Positions 62,272-64,000 of a DNA stretch of 64,000 bases are shown piece after piece. Source of the stretch: CAVSUZ01 sp963795415 (GTDB lineage Bacteria; Pseudomonadota; Alphaproteobacteria; Acetobacterales; Acetobacteraceae); assembly GCA_963795415.1 (NCBI GenBank), contig CAWCHQ010000001.1:1240001-1304000 (forward strand). Reading direction: 5' to 3'. The first letter of the stretch is position 1; every line of letters begins with the position of its first letter. Under the pieces are notes generated by a model, which was given only the letters and a program-made list of their open reading frames with translations, searched no databases and was not told the origin of the DNA. The translations under genes were made by a program, and so were the position numbers.

Positions 62272-63054
62272 ATGTCCGAAGCCGATCCCTTCGTTACTGA
62301 AACCCGCTCAGGCCATTTAGCCCTTCTCCTGCTCCGGCGGCCTCCCAACAACTTCGTAAGCGTGGGGATGGTCGCTGCGCTTGCCACAGCACTCGAGCAG
62401 TTGGACGCGGACGCGTCCTGCCGTGCGATCATCCTTTCGGCCGAAGGCAAGCATTTCTGCGCGGGAGCGGATCTGGGCGGTCGCGCGGAAGGCGGACGAG
62501 CCGAGGCCGTCGAGCATAGTCGTCACCTTTATAAGGAGGCGATCCGTCTCTGGCGAACGGCGAAGCCAATTGTAGCGGCGGTGCAGGGTGCGGCTATCGG
62601 AGCAGGGCTCGGCCTGGCAGTCATGGCCGACTTCCGCATTGCCAGCCCAGAGGCGAGGTTCTCCGCAAACTTTACCCGCCTGGGTTTTCATCCCGGCTTC
62701 GGCCTGACCGCCACGCTGCCACGGCTGATCGGCCACCAGCATGCTGCCAAGATGTTCTATACCGGCCGCCGCCTGACCGGCGAGGAAGCAATCCGCACCG
62801 GCCTGGTGGATGAGCTCGTCCCTCACGATCGCCTTATGGAAGCCGCCCTGGCGCTTGCCACTGAAATTGGGCAATCCGCCCCGCTGGCAATCCCGGCGAC
62901 CCGAGAGACACTGCGACGCGGTCTGGCGCAGGCCGTCCAGGCGGCCACCGAGCGCGAGTACCAGGAGCAGGCCTGGCTGCGGCAGACCGAAGACTTCCGG
63001 GAAGGGGTCAGGGCGATGGCAGAGCGGCGTCTGCCAGATTTCAAAGGACGCTGA
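62272..63054 (+). CDS. Enoyl-CoA hydratase/isomerase family protein
   Basis: 260 residues (270 from ATG 62242). Crotonase fold with oxyanion-hole motifs FCAGADLGGRAEG and AVQGAAIGAGLGLAVMADFRIAS; a Glu in the second catalytic position (RLGFHPGFGLTATLPRLIG region) is not plain, so hydratase versus other crotonase activity is uncertain. C-terminal helix RRLPDFKGR. A stand-alone gene. Confidence 0.9.
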   Translation: MSEADPFVTETRSGHLALLLLRRPPNNFVSVGMVAALATALEQLDADASCRAIILSAEGKHFCAGADLGGRAEGGRAEAVEHSRHLYKEAIRLWRTAKPIVAAVQGAAIGAGLGLAVMADFRIASPEARFSANFTRLGFHPGFGLTATLPRLIGHQHAAKMFYTGRRLTGEEAIRTGLVDELVPHDRLMEAALALATEIGQSAPLAIPATRETLRRGLAQAVQAATEREYQEQAWLRQTEDFREGVRAMAERRLPDFKGR

Positions 63055-63096
63055 CCCGGGTAACCTGCTAAAATCAGGCACGTTGCCGAGTTGCGC

Positions 63097-63348
63097 ATGG
63101 ACACCGAAACCGCACGCTACGTCCTGAACCTTGAGGGCCGCATCACCGCACTCTCAGGCGTTGTGGCCCTTCTGATCTGGGCGCTGCGCCAGCGCGGCGT
63201 ACTAGATCCAGGGATCGAGCACCAGATCTATGCGCATGCAAGCGATGCGATCGGAGGCTTGCCCGCGGAGGTCGAAGCCCCGGCGGACCGGCTGCTGCTT
63301 GCGTTGCAAGCGTCAGCCGGCGCTGTCGGCTCCCCGATCAGCGACTAA
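63097..63348 (+). CDS. Small hypothetical protein
   Basis: 83 residues from ATG 63097 (TTG 63091 possible). One hydrophobic helix (ITALSGVVALLIWAL, about 15-29) suggests a membrane-associated protein. It overlaps the phasin end by 4 bp tail-to-tail. No family recognised. Confidence 0.5.
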   Translation: MDTETARYVLNLEGRITALSGVVALLIWALRQRGVLDPGIEHQIYAHASDAIGGLPAEVEAPADRLLLALQASAGAVGSPISD

Positions 63349-63882
63349 ACGGGCCCACGGATCGGATGCGGCTCCAGCGCGCGCAAGGCGTTCTCGGTCA
63401 CCTTTGACAGCGTTTGCAGTATGGCATGGTTCGCAGCCACGGCCTCGTTGATGACGTCGGAGTAGATGTCCCGCTGCCACTGCGCCAGCTCGGTCAGCGA
63501 CGTGCAACGCGACAAACTCTGGGGCGCGTTGCCGAACCTGGTCATGAACCGCTGTGACAGATCAATCGCCGTTTTTTGCCAGTCTTGTACGGCCTGACCG
63601 ATCTGTCCGTATGACATCAGCATGGATTTCGAGATCGGCCGTGGTGCGATCGGCCGATTGAAGATAGATTTTAGCGATCTGTGCGGCGCTGTCCGATACC
63701 CGGATGCAATCGGCCAGGCTACGCTCCGCTACCGGCGCCTGAGCTGCGGCAATCGCCTGAAGGGTCAAACGAACCGCTTCCTCGCCCTGATCCATGGCGC
63801 GCCGCGCGACTTCCGCCATCATGTCAGCGGGTTTGTGCCCCGCGATATCCCCTTCTGCCGCTCGTGCGGTTGTGTCAGCCAT
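63345..63882 (-). pseudogene. Phasin family protein, split by a frameshift
   Basis: ATG 63882, preceded by AGGAGG, starts a phasin (ADMMAEVARRAMDQGEEAVRL, then IYLQSADRTTADLEI). At about 63624 the homologous sequence moves to another frame (LMSYGQIGQAVQDWQKTAIDL ... RCTSLTELAQWQRDIYSD) and runs to 63345. One base gained explains the break; the original frame would end at 63562. Phasins coat polyhydroxybutyrate granules; this copy is inactive as read unless the shift is an assembly error. Confidence 0.8.
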
Positions 63883-64000
63883 TCCCCGCTCCTCCTGTGT
63901 TCGCAAACCCGAGGATAGTTGCAGACCAGCGATAACGGCAGACGAATCGCCAGTCATCGAGAGATCGTGAAACCAGCTACAGTTTTTCGACTGTCATCTC

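Overview
This GC-rich, gene-dense window most likely comes from an alphaproteobacterium, probably Acetobacteraceae or a related Rhodospirillales lineage. That is inferred from gene content: a ruvC-ruvA / ruvB-ybgC-tolQ-tolR-tolA-tolB neighbourhood, an Acetobacteraceae-style phasin, a Bradyrhizobium-like D-tartrate dehydratase, and many small palindromic repeats typical of these genomes. No rRNA, tRNA or CRISPR array was recognised.

Layout. 1-1.1 kb: the end of a sensor histidine kinase and a one-domain response regulator, then strong RNA hairpins. 1.5-10.2 kb: a same-strand catabolic cluster for four-carbon sugar acids (IclR regulator, acid-sugar kinase, PdxA2-type dehydrogenase, DapA-type aldolase, sodium:solute symporter, cytosolic sialidase-fold protein, SDR, D-tartrate dehydratase). 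10.2-16.4 kb (minus strand): GST, small protein, tolB-A-R-Q, ybgC, ruvB. 16.4-28 kb: an island separating ruvB from ruvA-ruvC, holding a broken BrnT/BrnA module, a helicase tail and a ruvB 5' fragment (scars), a type I restriction-modification operon hsdM-S-R with a coupled metallopeptidase, a 124-127-bp tandem repeat array, a DUF4258/DUF2283 toxin-antitoxin-like pair and two coupled TetR regulators. 29.3-38.2 kb: a gene graveyard (GluR0-like receptor channel, run-on esterase, two ABC solute-binding proteins, a wHTH-TPR-rhodanese regulator, an IS1634-family remnant, a PIN toxin cut by it). 38.2-43.7 kb: housekeeping genes (anmK, tyrS, SRAP peptidase, UbiH-family monooxygenase, D-2-hydroxyacid dehydrogenase). 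43.7-60.5 kb: a respiratory region with formate dehydrogenase (FDH alpha, beta, NrfD-like membrane subunit, two small proteins) facing a contiguous alternative complex III (actA-F) plus caa3 oxidase operon. 60.6-64 kb: Ku, a peptidoglycan-binding lipoprotein, enoyl-CoA hydratase, a small protein and a frameshifted phasin.

The most notable signals are: (i) an in-frame UGA in FDH alpha followed, 11 nt later, by a perfect 7-bp hairpin, i.e. a selenocysteine codon with a bacterial SECIS element, with a separate +1 frameshift about 435 nt downstream; (ii) FDH and ACIII-caa3 side by side, which suggests a formate-to-oxygen chain without bc1; (iii) palindromic or dispersed repeats that have become part of protein termini (TolB, RuvB, RuvC, ActE); (iv) the split ruv locus with ruvB and helicase scars; (v) single-base frameshifts in several otherwise well-preserved genes (brnT, hsdM, FDH alpha, phasin), which could be real inactivation or assembly error and need read-level checking.
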